A DNA stretch of 51,614 nt, taken from NCBI GenBank assembly GCA_011525685.1, contig WYBW01000099.1, positions 1 through 51,614 of the forward strand. Reading direction: 5' to 3'. Made by a program: the position numbers and the translations under genes. The stretch comes from Verrucomicrobiia bacterium. GTDB taxonomy: Bacteria; Verrucomicrobiota; Verrucomicrobiia; Limisphaerales; JADLHS01. Numbering within the stretch: position 1 is the first letter of the stretch; each line of letters opens with the position of its first letter. Positions 23,834 to 32,813 of the stretch are shown in pieces. Below the pieces are notes generated by a model that did no database searches, had not been told where the DNA came from, and saw only the letters and a list, made by a program, of their open reading frames with translations.

Positions 23834-24073
23834 TCAGGAGAGATGGCCGTGGCTGCCATCGCAATAGGGCGCACTCTTCGAGTGCTTGCATCCGCACCAG
23901 GCAACGGTTCTTTCCGCGGTGATGTCCACCTTTTGCGGCGCCAGGCCCGTGCCTTTGTGGGAGCCATCGCAGAATGGCTGGGTCTTGGAGAGACCGCAGG
24001 CGCACCACCAGTAAGTGCCCGGAACAGCCGGTTGCACCAGGGGACTTCTTTGAGCAATCTTGGGTTCAGTCAT
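23834..24073 (-). CDS. Double CDGSH iron-sulfur protein
   Basis: This is a 79-residue soluble protein with two CDGSH-type metal motifs: CACGLSKTQPFCDGSH and CGCKHSKSAPYCDGSH. Each has the three-Cys, one-His arrangement that holds a [2Fe-2S] cluster. Bacterial double-CDGSH proteins are small redox or cluster-transfer proteins of poorly known role. It is convergent with the MglB-like gene and divergent from the giant exoprotein gene, and is probably monocistronic. Confidence 0.93.
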   Translation of the reverse strand: MTEPKIAQRSPLVQPAVPGTYWWCACGLSKTQPFCDGSHKGTGLAPQKVDITAERTVAWCGCKHSKSAPYCDGSHGHLS

Positions 24074-24291
24074 AAGCTCGGCACTTGCCTGGTTTCAGCT
24101 TTAGCCAACGGCCTTTGGGCGAGGCAACACCAAATTCCGCATTTGTGGGAACGACGTTGAATCGAGGAATGCCGGCCGCGGTGGCCGGTCATGTTTTCGA
24201 TTGGTGGCGCAGTTCAGGCCGCTTCGCTTTCGGGCGCGGTTCGCAAGCCAGACTGGCTTTGAAAAGGCAGTGTGTTAATTTGCGTTCAAAT

Positions 24292-27200
24292 ATGTGGAAA
24301 CGGTTGTTGTTGGTCTGGTCGGCCTGGTTGATCATTGCTCCCTGTAAAGCGGTCGTGTTGATTGCTCCTGACAGCGACTGGCGATATTTCCGAGGCTTTT
24401 CCGAGGCTTCCTTGCCGGACATCAGCGCGTGGCGCGGCCTCAATTTTAACGACGCGGGATGGGCGGTCGGGCAGGCTGCCTTCTTTTATGAAAACCAGCC
24501 GGGCAGCGCCCATGCCTTCACCGGCAAGACCGCGCTGACCGACATGTTCGGCGGTTACACTTGTGTCTTTCTGCGCCGGACTTTTGTGCTGAACAACGTC
24601 AATGATGTCGCCGCGTTGCAGGTGGCGGGTTTGAGCGACGATGGTTTCATCGCGTGGATCAACGGCCAGGAAGTGGCGCGTTTCAACATGCCTCCGGGCG
24701 AGGTCCTGTACAACGGCGTTTCCAGTCCCGCACTGTCCGAACCCATTCCCTGGTGGACCAACACGTGGGTCGGGACGCCCTCTTTCCTCTTGCCCGGCAC
24801 CAATGTGCTGACGATTCAGGCGTTCAACTCCTCCATCGGCAGCAGCTCCGACTTCATCATCAACGCCGCTCTTTACTACACGCCCGACCTGACCAGCCCT
24901 GCGGTGAGTTTGCGTTACCCGACACCGGGCGCCACCGTCCGCGAACTGACCGCGATCGAAGTCGCGTTCAGCGAACCGGTCGGCGGGGTGGACGCGGGCG
25001 ACCTGCGGATCAATGGCGTGCCGGCGACCAATCTCGTGGCGCTGACCGACGCGCATTACTTGTTTACTTTTCCCCAACCCGCGCCGGGAACAGTGCAGGT
25101 TTCGTGGCTCGGCAGTCATGGGATTCATGACTTGAGCAGTGCGTCCAACAGTTTTGTCGGGAGCAGTTGGTCCTATCTGCTGAACCCGGACGCTCCGCTT
25201 GCCGGGGTGATGATTTCGGAATTCATGGCCTCCAACAGCGGCAACCAGCCGAACTCCGTCCGCGATGAGTTGGGGAATGCCCCGGACTGGATCGAGCTTT
25301 ACAATTCGAGCGCTTCGCCGGTCAGTCTCACCGGTTGGTCGTTGACCGACAATCCCGCCAACTTGGGCAAATGGCGATTCCCACCCGCCCTGCTTCCGGC
25401 CAACGGCTACCTCCTGGTGTTCGCCTCCGATCGCAACACCAACGTGGCCGGGCAACTGCACACGAATTTCCGCCTTTCCGCGTCGCCAGCTTTTCTCGCG
25501 CTGGCGGACGCCGCCGGCAACGTGATCTCGTCCTTCACCCCGAGCTATCCACAGCAATACACCGATGTGTCATACGGGCGTGACCGGCTCGATCCGTCTC
25601 TGCTGGGTTACTTTACGAACGCCACTCCGGGTATTACCAACGCCACTCGCGGCGCGGGTTTTGGTCCGGAGGTCTTGTTTTCCCGCGCGGGGGGCGTGTT
25701 TGTGACCAATTTCTCGCTCGTGTTGTCCTGTGCCGATACTAATTGGGACATCCGTTACGAACTGATTTCCACCAACCTCGCCTACGGCACGCCCGCGGTG
25801 ACGAATGTGCCCACCGCCGCGTCGCCGCTTTACACCGGACCCATTTCGCTCACCAACACCGCTCAAGTACGGGCGCGGACATTTCCCCGGCAGACGGGCC
25901 TGTGGCCCGGACCGCCGCGCACAGAGAGCTTCATCAAACTCAGTCCCGCGGCGGCGGCGTTCACCTCCGATCTTCCCACCATCGTCCTCCACAACCTCGG
26001 CGGAGGTCCGCTCTCCGCGGCGGCCCCGGCTGAGGACCAGAGCGTAATCGTCATGGTCTTCGAACCGGTCAATGGCCGCACGTCCCTGACGAATCCGCCC
26101 ACGCTCGTGGCCCGGGGCGGCTTCAACATCCGCGGCAGCAGCACCGCCGGGCTGCCCCAGTACAATCTGGCGCTCGAACTGTGGGATGAATACAACCAGG
26201 ACCTCGAACTGGAGCTGCTCGGCCTGCCCGCGGAATCGGACTGGGTGCTCTACGCGCAGAACACTTATGACCCCTCCTGCCTGCACAATCCGCTCATGCA
26301 CCAGGTGTCGCGCGACGTCGGACGTTACTCGCCGCGGACGCGTTTTGCGGAAGTGCTGCTCAACATCGGCGGCGGCACGGTGGTTTACGCGGCACCGGCG
26401 GGCGGAAACTATTTCGGCCTCTACACCATCGAGGAGAAGATCAAACGCGACAACAACCGCGTGGACATTGCGAAGCTGGAGCCGGAGATCACAACTGCTC
26501 CCGCCGTAACCGGCGGTTACCTGCTCAAGATTGACCGCGCGGACTCCGACGAACGGACCTTTTACGATTCCTATCTGCAAGGAAACATCATTTATCAGGA
26601 CCCGCCCGGACTCGAAATGGTGACGGCCGCGCGGCAGGCGCAACGCAACTACATCACGGGCTATTTCTCCCAGTTTGGCGCGGCGCTGTGGGGGGCGAAT
26701 TACACGAATCCGGTGACCGGGTACGCAGCCTACATTGACGTGGATTCGTGGCTCGACCATCACATCCTCAACGCGCTGGCGTTCAACGTGGACGCCTTCC
26801 GCCTCAGCGGGTTCTTCTTCAAGGATCGCGAAAAGAAGATTGAGATGGGACCGTTGTGGGATTTCGACCGCTCGCTGGGTTCGACGGACAGCCGCTGCTT
26901 CAATCCCCGGCTCTGGCGGGTGCAGGCCGGCGACGACCAGGGCACCGACTTCTTTGGCAATCCCTCCCTGCTGGGCGTGCGCTGGTGGCAGCGCCTGTTC
27001 ACCGACCCCGATTTCTGGCAACGCTGGATTGACCGGTGGACGGAGTTGCGGCGCGACGTGTTTGCCACCAACCATCTGTTCGCGCGCGTGGACCTGCTGG
27101 GTGATCAGACCCGCGCCGCCCAGAGTCGTCATGCCATCCGCTGGAACGGCACGGGCTCTTCCGTCGCCCCGCGCTCCGGCACCATCTCCGCCAACGGCTA

Positions 27201-29508
27201 CACTCACGGCTTTGCCGGCACGTACCAAGGGGAACTGAATTTCCTCAAACGCTGGCTGGCCGACCGGGTGGATTTCATTGACACCAACTTTCTCCGCGCG
27301 CCGGTGTTCAGCGGGAACGGCGGCGCGATCACCAGCGGCTTTGTCCTGACCATCAGCACCACCAATGTTCGCCCCAGCACCATCACCTACTACACGCGCA
27401 ACGGCACCGACCCGCGTCTTCCAGGCGGCGGCATCAATCCGGCGGCGGTTGCGGCCACGGCCCCGGTCGCGCTCACGCTCACCAATAATGCCCGCGTCTT
27501 CGCCCGCAACTACAATCCCGCCCACAGCAACCTGACCGGCGGCGCAGTGGGCGGCAACCCGCCCATCTCCAGTCCGTGGTCCGGCGCCACGGTGGCCACT
27601 TTCGTCGTGGCCACGCCCCCGCTGGCCATCACCGAAATCATGTATCATCCGGCGGCGGCCGGGACCGGCGGCGATGCCAACGACTTTGAGTTCATCGAGT
27701 TGAAAAACGTCGGCAGCCAGACGTTGAGTCTCCCCGGCATTCGATTTACGAACGGCATCAACTTTACCTTCACCACCACGAACGCGGTCACGAACCTCGC
27801 GCCCGGCGCGTACTGTGTGCTGGTCAAGAACCGCGCCGCCTTCCTTTCGCGGTATCCCAGCATTACCAACATCGCCGGGGAATACACCGGCAGCCTCGAC
27901 AATTCCGGCGAGCGAATCGCCCTCGAAGGCGCATTGCGTGAGCCGATCCTGGATTTTCGCTTCGAGGACAACTGGCATCCCACGACCGACGGCGCGGGCT
28001 TTTCCCTCGTCATCCGCAACGAGAACGCGCCCTTTGCGACCTGGGCCGATGGCGCAAGCTGGCGGGCGAGCACTGCTCCGGGTGGCTCTCCGGGACGCGC
28101 CGGTCCGGCCGCGCCACACCTTCCGGCCGTTGTCATCAATGAAGCCCTCACGCACACCGACCCGCCGCAAGTGGACAGCATCGAACTCCACAATCCGACA
28201 ACCTCCTCGGCCGACCTCAGCGGCTGGTTTCTCACGGACGACCGCCGGCAACCTTTCAAGTATGTGCTGCCTCCGAACACCTTTTTGCCGTCAGGCGGGT
28301 TCCTTGTGATTACGGAAGCGGAATTCAACGCCGGTTCGACTGCGTTCGCGCTGAGTTCCTTGGGTGAGGAAGTGTTCCTGTTCTCCGGCGACGGCACCAA
28401 TCTGACCGGCTACATGCATGGGTTTGAGTTCGGCGCGCAAGCCAACGGCATCTCGTTCGGTCGCCATGTCACCAGCGATGGGAGGGAGCATTTCGTGACG
28501 CAGTCCGCCAACACGCCGGGCTTTGCCAACGCCGGCCCGCAGGTGGGTCCGGTCGTGATCAGCGAAATCATGTACGCGCCCCCGCCGTTCGGTCAGAGCG
28601 CCAACCTCCTCGAGGAATACATCGAGTTGCGAAACATCGCCGGGCAGGCGCTTCCGTTGTTCGACCCATTGCATCCCACCAATACCTGGCGTTTGGAGGA
28701 CGGCGTGCAGTTTACGTTTCCCGAGGGCGTCATGCTTCCGCCCCAGGGTCATTTGCTCGTCGTCAGCTTTAGCCCGGACTACGATCCGGTGACATTGAAT
28801 TGGTTTCGGGCGCGCTACGGTTTGGACGCGGACACGCCGCTCTACGGCCCGTATCAAGGCCGGTTGGCCAACGAAGGCGAGCGGGTGGCGCTTTGCCGGC
28901 CCGATCGTCCGCAAGTGGCGCCCTCGCCGGTCGCGGGGTTCGTGCCTTATGTGTTGGTGGAGGCAGTCACCTATTCAAGCCAGCCGCCCTGGCCGGGTGG
29001 GGCGGTGGGCACGGGTCATTCGCTCCAGCGCGTTGCCAACATTCTCTTCGGCGACGAACCAGCGAACTGGCAGGCGGGCGCTCCCACACCCGGCCGTTTG
29101 AACCAGGCTGCGTTGACGGCGGACACCGACCAGGACAGTTTGCCGGATGAATGGGAACTGGTTTACGGTTTCGATCCGAAGGATCCGAGTGGGGCAAATG
29201 GCCCGCTGGCGGACCCGGACGAAGACGGCGCAAACAATCTGCACGAGTTCCTCGCGGGCACTCATCCGTTGGATGGCGGCGATTACCTCCGGTTCGCGAG
29301 CGTGAGTCTGATCCCGCCTGATTGCGTGCTCCGGTTCGAGACGCGTCCGGGTCGGACCTACACCGTGGAATGGGCCGAGGATTTGTCACCAACCGCCACA
29401 TGGGCACCTCTGTCGAGTGGCATAACTGGGACGGGCGGTTTTGCGGTTTTGAACGATCCGCTCGGCGCGAAGCCACGATTCTATCGGCTCAAAGTGGTCA
29501 CCGACTGA
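24292..29508 (+). CDS. Giant secreted CotH / lamin-tail-domain protein
   Basis: This is a 1738-residue exported protein from ATG 24292, which gives the leader MWKRLLLVWSAWLIIAPCKA. In-frame starts further up have no leader. Parts in order: an N-terminal beta domain, an Ig-like segment (RYPTPGATVREL), a lamin-tail domain near 304 (MISEFMASNSG), a CotH-type domain about 582-870 (RGGFNIRGSSTAG, YGLY-like FGLYTIEEKI, LWDFDRSLGSTDS), a chitobiase-like segment near 1030 (YYTRNGTDP), three more lamin-tail domains near 1113, 1280 and 1421 (ITEIMYHPA, VINEALTH, VISEIMYAP), an Asp-rich linker (DTDQDSLPDEWEL) and a C-terminal beta domain. CotH proteins are atypical kinases, so it may phosphorylate surface targets. 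The role is otherwise unknown. Confidence 0.83.
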   Translation: MWKRLLLVWSAWLIIAPCKAVVLIAPDSDWRYFRGFSEASLPDISAWRGLNFNDAGWAVGQAAFFYENQPGSAHAFTGKTALTDMFGGYTCVFLRRTFVLNNVNDVAALQVAGLSDDGFIAWINGQEVARFNMPPGEVLYNGVSSPALSEPIPWWTNTWVGTPSFLLPGTNVLTIQAFNSSIGSSSDFIINAALYYTPDLTSPAVSLRYPTPGATVRELTAIEVAFSEPVGGVDAGDLRINGVPATNLVALTDAHYLFTFPQPAPGTVQVSWLGSHGIHDLSSASNSFVGSSWSYLLNPDAPLAGVMISEFMASNSGNQPNSVRDELGNAPDWIELYNSSASPVSLTGWSLTDNPANLGKWRFPPALLPANGYLLVFASDRNTNVAGQLHTNFRLSASPAFLALADAAGNVISSFTPSYPQQYTDVSYGRDRLDPSLLGYFTNATPGITNATRGAGFGPEVLFSRAGGVFVTNFSLVLSCADTNWDIRYELISTNLAYGTPAVTNVPTAASPLYTGPISLTNTAQVRARTFPRQTGLWPGPPRTESFIKLSPAAAAFTSDLPTIVLHNLGGGPLSAAAPAEDQSVIVMVFEPVNGRTSLTNPPTLVARGGFNIRGSSTAGLPQYNLALELWDEYNQDLELELLGLPAESDWVLYAQNTYDPSCLHNPLMHQVSRDVGRYSPRTRFAEVLLNIGGGTVVYAAPAGGNYFGLYTIEEKIKRDNNRVDIAKLEPEITTAPAVTGGYLLKIDRADSDERTFYDSYLQGNIIYQDPPGLEMVTAARQAQRNYITGYFSQFGAALWGANYTNPVTGYAAYIDVDSWLDHHILNALAFNVDAFRLSGFFFKDREKKIEMGPLWDFDRSLGSTDSRCFNPRLWRVQAGDDQGTDFFGNPSLLGVRWWQRLFTDPDFWQRWIDRWTELRRDVFATNHLFARVDLLGDQTRAAQSRHAIRWNGTGSSVAPRSGTISANGYTHGFAGTYQGELNFLKRWLADRVDFIDTNFLRAPVFSGNGGAITSGFVLTISTTNVRPSTITYYTRNGTDPRLPGGGINPAAVAATAPVALTLTNNARVFARNYNPAHSNLTGGAVGGNPPISSPWSGATVATFVVATPPLAITEIMYHPAAAGTGGDANDFEFIELKNVGSQTLSLPGIRFTNGINFTFTTTNAVTNLAPGAYCVLVKNRAAFLSRYPSITNIAGEYTGSLDNSGERIALEGALREPILDFRFEDNWHPTTDGAGFSLVIRNENAPFATWADGASWRASTAPGGSPGRAGPAAPHLPAVVINEALTHTDPPQVDSIELHNPTTSSADLSGWFLTDDRRQPFKYVLPPNTFLPSGGFLVITEAEFNAGSTAFALSSLGEEVFLFSGDGTNLTGYMHGFEFGAQANGISFGRHVTSDGREHFVTQSANTPGFANAGPQVGPVVISEIMYAPPPFGQSANLLEEYIELRNIAGQALPLFDPLHPTNTWRLEDGVQFTFPEGVMLPPQGHLLVVSFSPDYDPVTLNWFRARYGLDADTPLYGPYQGRLANEGERVALCRPDRPQVAPSPVAGFVPYVLVEAVTYSSQPPWPGGAVGTGHSLQRVANILFGDEPANWQAGAPTPGRLNQAALTADTDQDSLPDEWELVYGFDPKDPSGANGPLADPDEDGANNLHEFLAGTHPLDGGDYLRFASVSLIPPDCVLRFETRPGRTYTVEWAEDLSPTATWAPLSSGITGTGGFAVLNDPLGAKPRFYRLKVVTD

Positions 29509-29604
29509 GATTCACACTGCGGTAGCCGATCCACTGGTCCGCAAGAGCGGGTGGCTGGCCGAGCTGTTAAAGGGTGACCGAAACCGCTTGTGGCAACCGG
29601 TGAG

Positions 29605-29739
29605 TCAATGACCTTGGTCGCGGTCTTGGTCGCCGGGCTTCTCTTCCTTGTCCCGGGTCAACCACCACACCAGCATCGCCGGGCCAAAACACAGCGCCAC
29701 ACCGATCGGCATGGTCATGATGCTCCAGAATTTATCCAT
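29605..29739 (-). CDS. 44-residue single-pass membrane protein
   Basis: ATG 29739 to TGA 29605 encodes a 44-residue peptide: MDKFWSIMTMPIGVALC, a hydrophobic stretch continuing to MLVWWLTRD, then a charged tail KEEKPGDQDRDQGH. One membrane segment with a charged cytoplasmic tail is the typical layout of small bacterial membrane subunits. No family is recognised. It lies alone in the gene-poor stretch 29509-30231, on the strand opposite both neighbours. Coding status rests on its composition and is not certain. Confidence 0.45.
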   Translation of the reverse strand: MDKFWSIMTMPIGVALCFGPAMLVWWLTRDKEEKPGDQDRDQGH

Positions 29740-30231
29740 ACAGGCCGGCAAAGATGCCCATGGCGCGGTTCAAGTAAAGAAGATTTCCCCCGGCTGCGGG
29801 AACCGGGTGCGACGAGCTGCCCAGGGTGGAAGCCAACCACGTTCTTCCGCGTCTGCGTTCTGACTTCCGCTCCGGCGCGGGCGCCACGGCGTCAATCCTG
29901 GCCGTGGCTTGGGGAGCACGCGTGCCCGTGCCGACCGCGAGGGCGCGGTCCGCTGGACCCGAGCGGGTGCGCTCCCCTGCTCAGACTGCGGCCACGGAAA
30001 GGAAAGTTGACCGGAGGCCGTGCGCCACAAGGTTTGGCGTTCCACCCAACAAAGGAACGATGTGAGCCAGTCGGCAAGGGTTCAGGCGCGATTCAGACGT
30101 TTCCTGCTTCGTTCTTGCCGAGCCCGGCCTTGGCTCCTACGGTCGTTCAATGAATTGAAAGCCGCGAGGTGGTGATGACGAGAAGTCCCGCCCCGGTGTT
30201 GGCGCAGTTCAGGACCGAAAGGGATGTAACG
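29740..30231. other. Gene-poor GC-rich intergenic stretch
   Basis: About 490 bases without a convincing gene. The part 29870-30000 is very GC-rich, with phrases such as GAGCACGCGTGCCC and GGCGCCACGG that resemble worn interspersed repeat DNA. The plus-strand frame across it gives Pro/Arg/Cys-rich residues with no pattern. The end of the stretch holds the AAAGGGA ribosome site of the gene at 30232. Confidence 0.4.
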
Positions 30232-31137
30232 ATGTACCTTGACCGAATCCACCGGCGTCTCGCCGAACTGGCGGAACTGGGTTGCGTGGAAGCCGATGAC
30301 CAGGTGCCCTGCACTGAGGAGGAGGTGGCGGCGTTGGAACAAAAGCTCGGTTTCCACCTGCCTCGCGTCGTTCGCGAACTTTACCTATGGGGCGGCAACG
30401 AGCTGGGTGGCATGTTTGGACGCATGGATGTGCTGGACCTCAAGCAGCAGATGAAGTGGGATTACCGGTCTGGAGCTCGCGAGACGATTGCGGAAGCCGG
30501 TGAAGAGCCAGCGCTGCTTGATGCCCCGGCCCTCGTAGTGCAGACGGATTGCGACGGGCAGATTTCCTTCGTGCGGGCAGACCAGGGCGACGACCCGCCC
30601 GTCTATACTCACCCCGACAACGAACCTACTTTTTGCAGTTGCGAACGGTTGAGCGATTATCTGGCGCTCATGGTCGAGCAATGCGCCGACATCGAGCGGA
30701 TTGAACTCGTGCGATCCGTTGAGAAACTGGATTGCCTGGCGGTACCCGACCACGAAGTGTTTCATCTGCTATTTGCGGGAGGACTGGATTTCGGCACGGT
30801 CCCAGACCGGGTATTCGATTTCAAGGAATTGAGCAGCCTGAAACTCGTCGGCAAGAGGTTGCTTGAATTGTCGCCACGCCTTGGCGAACTGCCGTTCTTA
30901 AAGCGACTTGACCTTGCCCGAAATTCGCATACGTCCCTTCCAATGGCCCTGGCCGAACTCAACGAACTCGAAGAGTTGGACCTGGCGGATAATCAGTTGA
31001 GCACCGTCATTGGTGTCTTGCGCAATTTGCCCGCCCTGCGCCGTTGCTGGCTGGCAGGCAATCCCCTCGCCGAGGCCGAACTCAACGAACTTCGGCGCGA
31101 GTTGCCGCGAGTCGAGTTCATGGCGGAGCAGCGGTGA
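30232..31137 (+). CDS. SUKH (SMI1/KNR4) domain protein with leucine-rich repeats
   Basis: This is a 301-residue cytoplasmic protein. ATG 30232 has an AAAGGGA ribosome site 7 bases upstream and is preferred to ATG 30169/30175. Residues about 20-170 fit the SUKH/SMI1-KNR4 fold (CTEEEVAALEQKLGFHLPRVVRELYLWGGNELGGMFG, read here as one core with the usual EEE..LG..LP pattern, and later LSDYLALMVEQC). Residues about 200-290 form leucine-rich repeats (LGELPFLKRLDLARNSHTSLP, LNELEELDLADNQLSTV). SUKH proteins often serve as immunity proteins to secreted toxins, while LRRs bind proteins. No toxin gene lies next to it. Its partner is unknown. Confidence 0.72.
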   Translation: MYLDRIHRRLAELAELGCVEADDQVPCTEEEVAALEQKLGFHLPRVVRELYLWGGNELGGMFGRMDVLDLKQQMKWDYRSGARETIAEAGEEPALLDAPALVVQTDCDGQISFVRADQGDDPPVYTHPDNEPTFCSCERLSDYLALMVEQCADIERIELVRSVEKLDCLAVPDHEVFHLLFAGGLDFGTVPDRVFDFKELSSLKLVGKRLLELSPRLGELPFLKRLDLARNSHTSLPMALAELNELEELDLADNQLSTVIGVLRNLPALRRCWLAGNPLAEAELNELRRELPRVEFMAEQR

Positions 31138-31380
31138 GCCGTCAGTGACGCAGGTGTCGCTGTCACCACCGAGGCACGGAAGACACAAGCCGCGTTCAGT
31201 TCGGGAGTGGCCCCCAAGGCGCCGCGAGGGTCAGCCGTTAACGCTTGCACCACGCCGCCGGAGCGGCCAGCCCGGCATGCCGCGCGGACCAGGGAATTCG
31301 CTCTGCGGTGTCAATTCGCTCGGGTGGGTTTGAGCTTCGCCGCATTGCGGGCACGGAATTTGACGGAAGGTTCGGCGGGC

Positions 31381-32679
31381 TCATTGTTTCCGCTTTGCAC
31401 TCCAGTAATGCAGTGGCAAACCAAGGAGCAACAGCACCACGGCCCCGCCGGCCACCCAGGGCTTGTAGGTGACGGCGCTGTAAATCAGAAAGGCGCAAAC
31501 GGCGGCAAACACGATGGGCGTGAGCGGATACCCGATGGTTCGGAAGGGTCTGGCGGCCTGGGGCTCGCGCCGCCGCAGCACGATCACCGCAAGGCTGGTG
31601 GCCAGGTAGAACGAGTAAACCACCGCGGCAGTGTAGAGGACCGCGTGGATGAAGGTTCCCAAGGCCACAACCAGTACGCAAGCAATGACGCCTTGGAGGA
31701 TGAGCGCGTTGGCTGGTGTGCCGAGGCGGGGATGCCACTTCCCCAACCAGCCGAAGCCGTGGCGTTCGGCGCCCACAGCGTAGGAGATCCGCGCCCCGGT
31801 GAAGATCAAGCCATTGACGGCCCCCAAAGCCGAGAGACACACCAGCAGGGCGATGAGCCGGCCGCCAGCATCCGGCCACACGCGGTTGATGGTATCGGCC
31901 GCCACCGCCTCCGAGGCGCGCAGCCCGTCGAATCCAAGCGCGGCCAGGAACGCGCCGTTCACCAGCAAGTAGAGCAGGGTGACCGCCAGGGTGCCGAGCA
32001 CCAGGGCGCGGACGATGTTTCTGCCAGGGTTCTTCACCTCCGCCGCCACATAAGCCATTTCATTCCAGCCGCCGTAGGTGAACAGGACAAAGATGAACGC
32101 GAGGCTCAGGGGAATTTCGCCCACGGTGGCCACGGGCGTTGCGGAACCGGCAAACGCGGCCACGGCCACGATGAACAACAAGCCCAGTCCCTTGATCACG
32201 GTCAGCAGGTTCTGCGTCCATTTGCCTTCGCGCACCCCGAGCACGTTGATCGTGGTCAGAACCACAACTGCCGCGATGGCGTAAATGTGTTGCGTCCAAG
32301 GAATCCCGGACCCTGCCAGGGGATCCCACAGCGTCCGGGCGTAGGTGGCAAAAGCGAATGCCAACACCACGATGTCGCCGGGGCGGACGATGGCCAGTTG
32401 CGCCCAGCCGAACAAGAATCCCGCCCAGCTTCCATAAGCCCGCGAAAGATAAACGTAATCGCCACCTTCCTGGGGATAAGCGGTGGCGAGTTCCGCGTAA
32501 CACAGCGCGCCGCACAGGGACAGCAACCCTCCGGCCAGCCAAAGCGCAAAGAGCCCTGCCGGTCCGCCCACGCCCCGCGCAATGTCCGGCGCCATCTGAT
32601 ACACTCCCACACCGATGATGATGCCGACGATGAGACAGGTGCTGTCAAACAGCGTGAGGGATTGGCGCGGGAGGTTCAT
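31381..32679 (-). CDS. APC-superfamily amino acid permease
   Basis: This is a 432-residue membrane protein with about twelve hydrophobic segments. It opens with LTLFDSTCLIVGIIIGVGVYQMAP, the helix-1 pattern of amino acid/polyamine transporters with the unwound GxGxY/F-type centre, followed by LSLCGALCYAELATAYPQEGGDYVYLSRAYG. These are the hallmarks of the APC family, which exchanges or co-transports amino acids across the inner membrane. The loop VLRRREPQAARPFRTIGYPLTPI late in the protein is also typical. The substrate cannot be told. It lies 135 bases after the O-methyltransferase start region on the same strand, with a hairpin between them. Confidence 0.88.
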   Translation of the reverse strand: MNLPRQSLTLFDSTCLIVGIIIGVGVYQMAPDIARGVGGPAGLFALWLAGGLLSLCGALCYAELATAYPQEGGDYVYLSRAYGSWAGFLFGWAQLAIVRPGDIVVLAFAFATYARTLWDPLAGSGIPWTQHIYAIAAVVVLTTINVLGVREGKWTQNLLTVIKGLGLLFIVAVAAFAGSATPVATVGEIPLSLAFIFVLFTYGGWNEMAYVAAEVKNPGRNIVRALVLGTLAVTLLYLLVNGAFLAALGFDGLRASEAVAADTINRVWPDAGGRLIALLVCLSALGAVNGLIFTGARISYAVGAERHGFGWLGKWHPRLGTPANALILQGVIACVLVVALGTFIHAVLYTAAVVYSFYLATSLAVIVLRRREPQAARPFRTIGYPLTPIVFAAVCAFLIYSAVTYKPWVAGGAVVLLLLGLPLHYWSAKRKQ

Positions 32680-32759
32680 GCGGGATGGGTCAGTATGGGG
32701 ATTGCAGGCTGTTGATTGCCAGAGGGTGGTTGGGGAGGTGGCCAGTGGCTATCACCAAA

Positions 32760-32780
32760 GTCGGCCGCTGGTCGGCCGAC
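32760..32780. repeat. Hairpin between the methyltransferase and permease genes
   Basis: GTCGGCC (32760-32766) and GGCCGAC (32774-32780) form a perfect 7-bp stem around GCTGGTC. It lies in the 134-base gap between two minus-strand genes. It may be a short terminator without a T-run or a relative of the dispersed GCCGAC-stem hairpins near 61 and 5169. Confidence 0.45.
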
Positions 32781-32813
32781 CCGGTTGGCGAGTCATCCCT
32801 GAAGCGGCGTGCC

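Noticed and set aside
25570..28251. 893-codon open frame on the minus strand
   Set aside because: It lies wholly inside the CotH/lamin-tail gene in antisense. Its residues are Arg/Ala/Val-rich with no domain, as expected of a shadow frame in GC-rich DNA.
29590..30153. 187-codon plus-strand frame with a hydrophobic start
   Set aside because: The body is Pro/Arg/Cys-rich with no pattern, and the better candidate in this stretch is the 44-residue peptide on the other strand.
31250..31380. Short minus-strand reading with CPQCGE, like a zinc ribbon
   Set aside because: Only one Cys pair, no start codon in a sensible place, and it abuts the end of the permease. Probably chance.
31207..32715. 502-codon plus-strand frame
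   Set aside because: Antisense to a clear amino acid permease with known motifs. The plus frame is Gln/His/Gly-rich without pattern.
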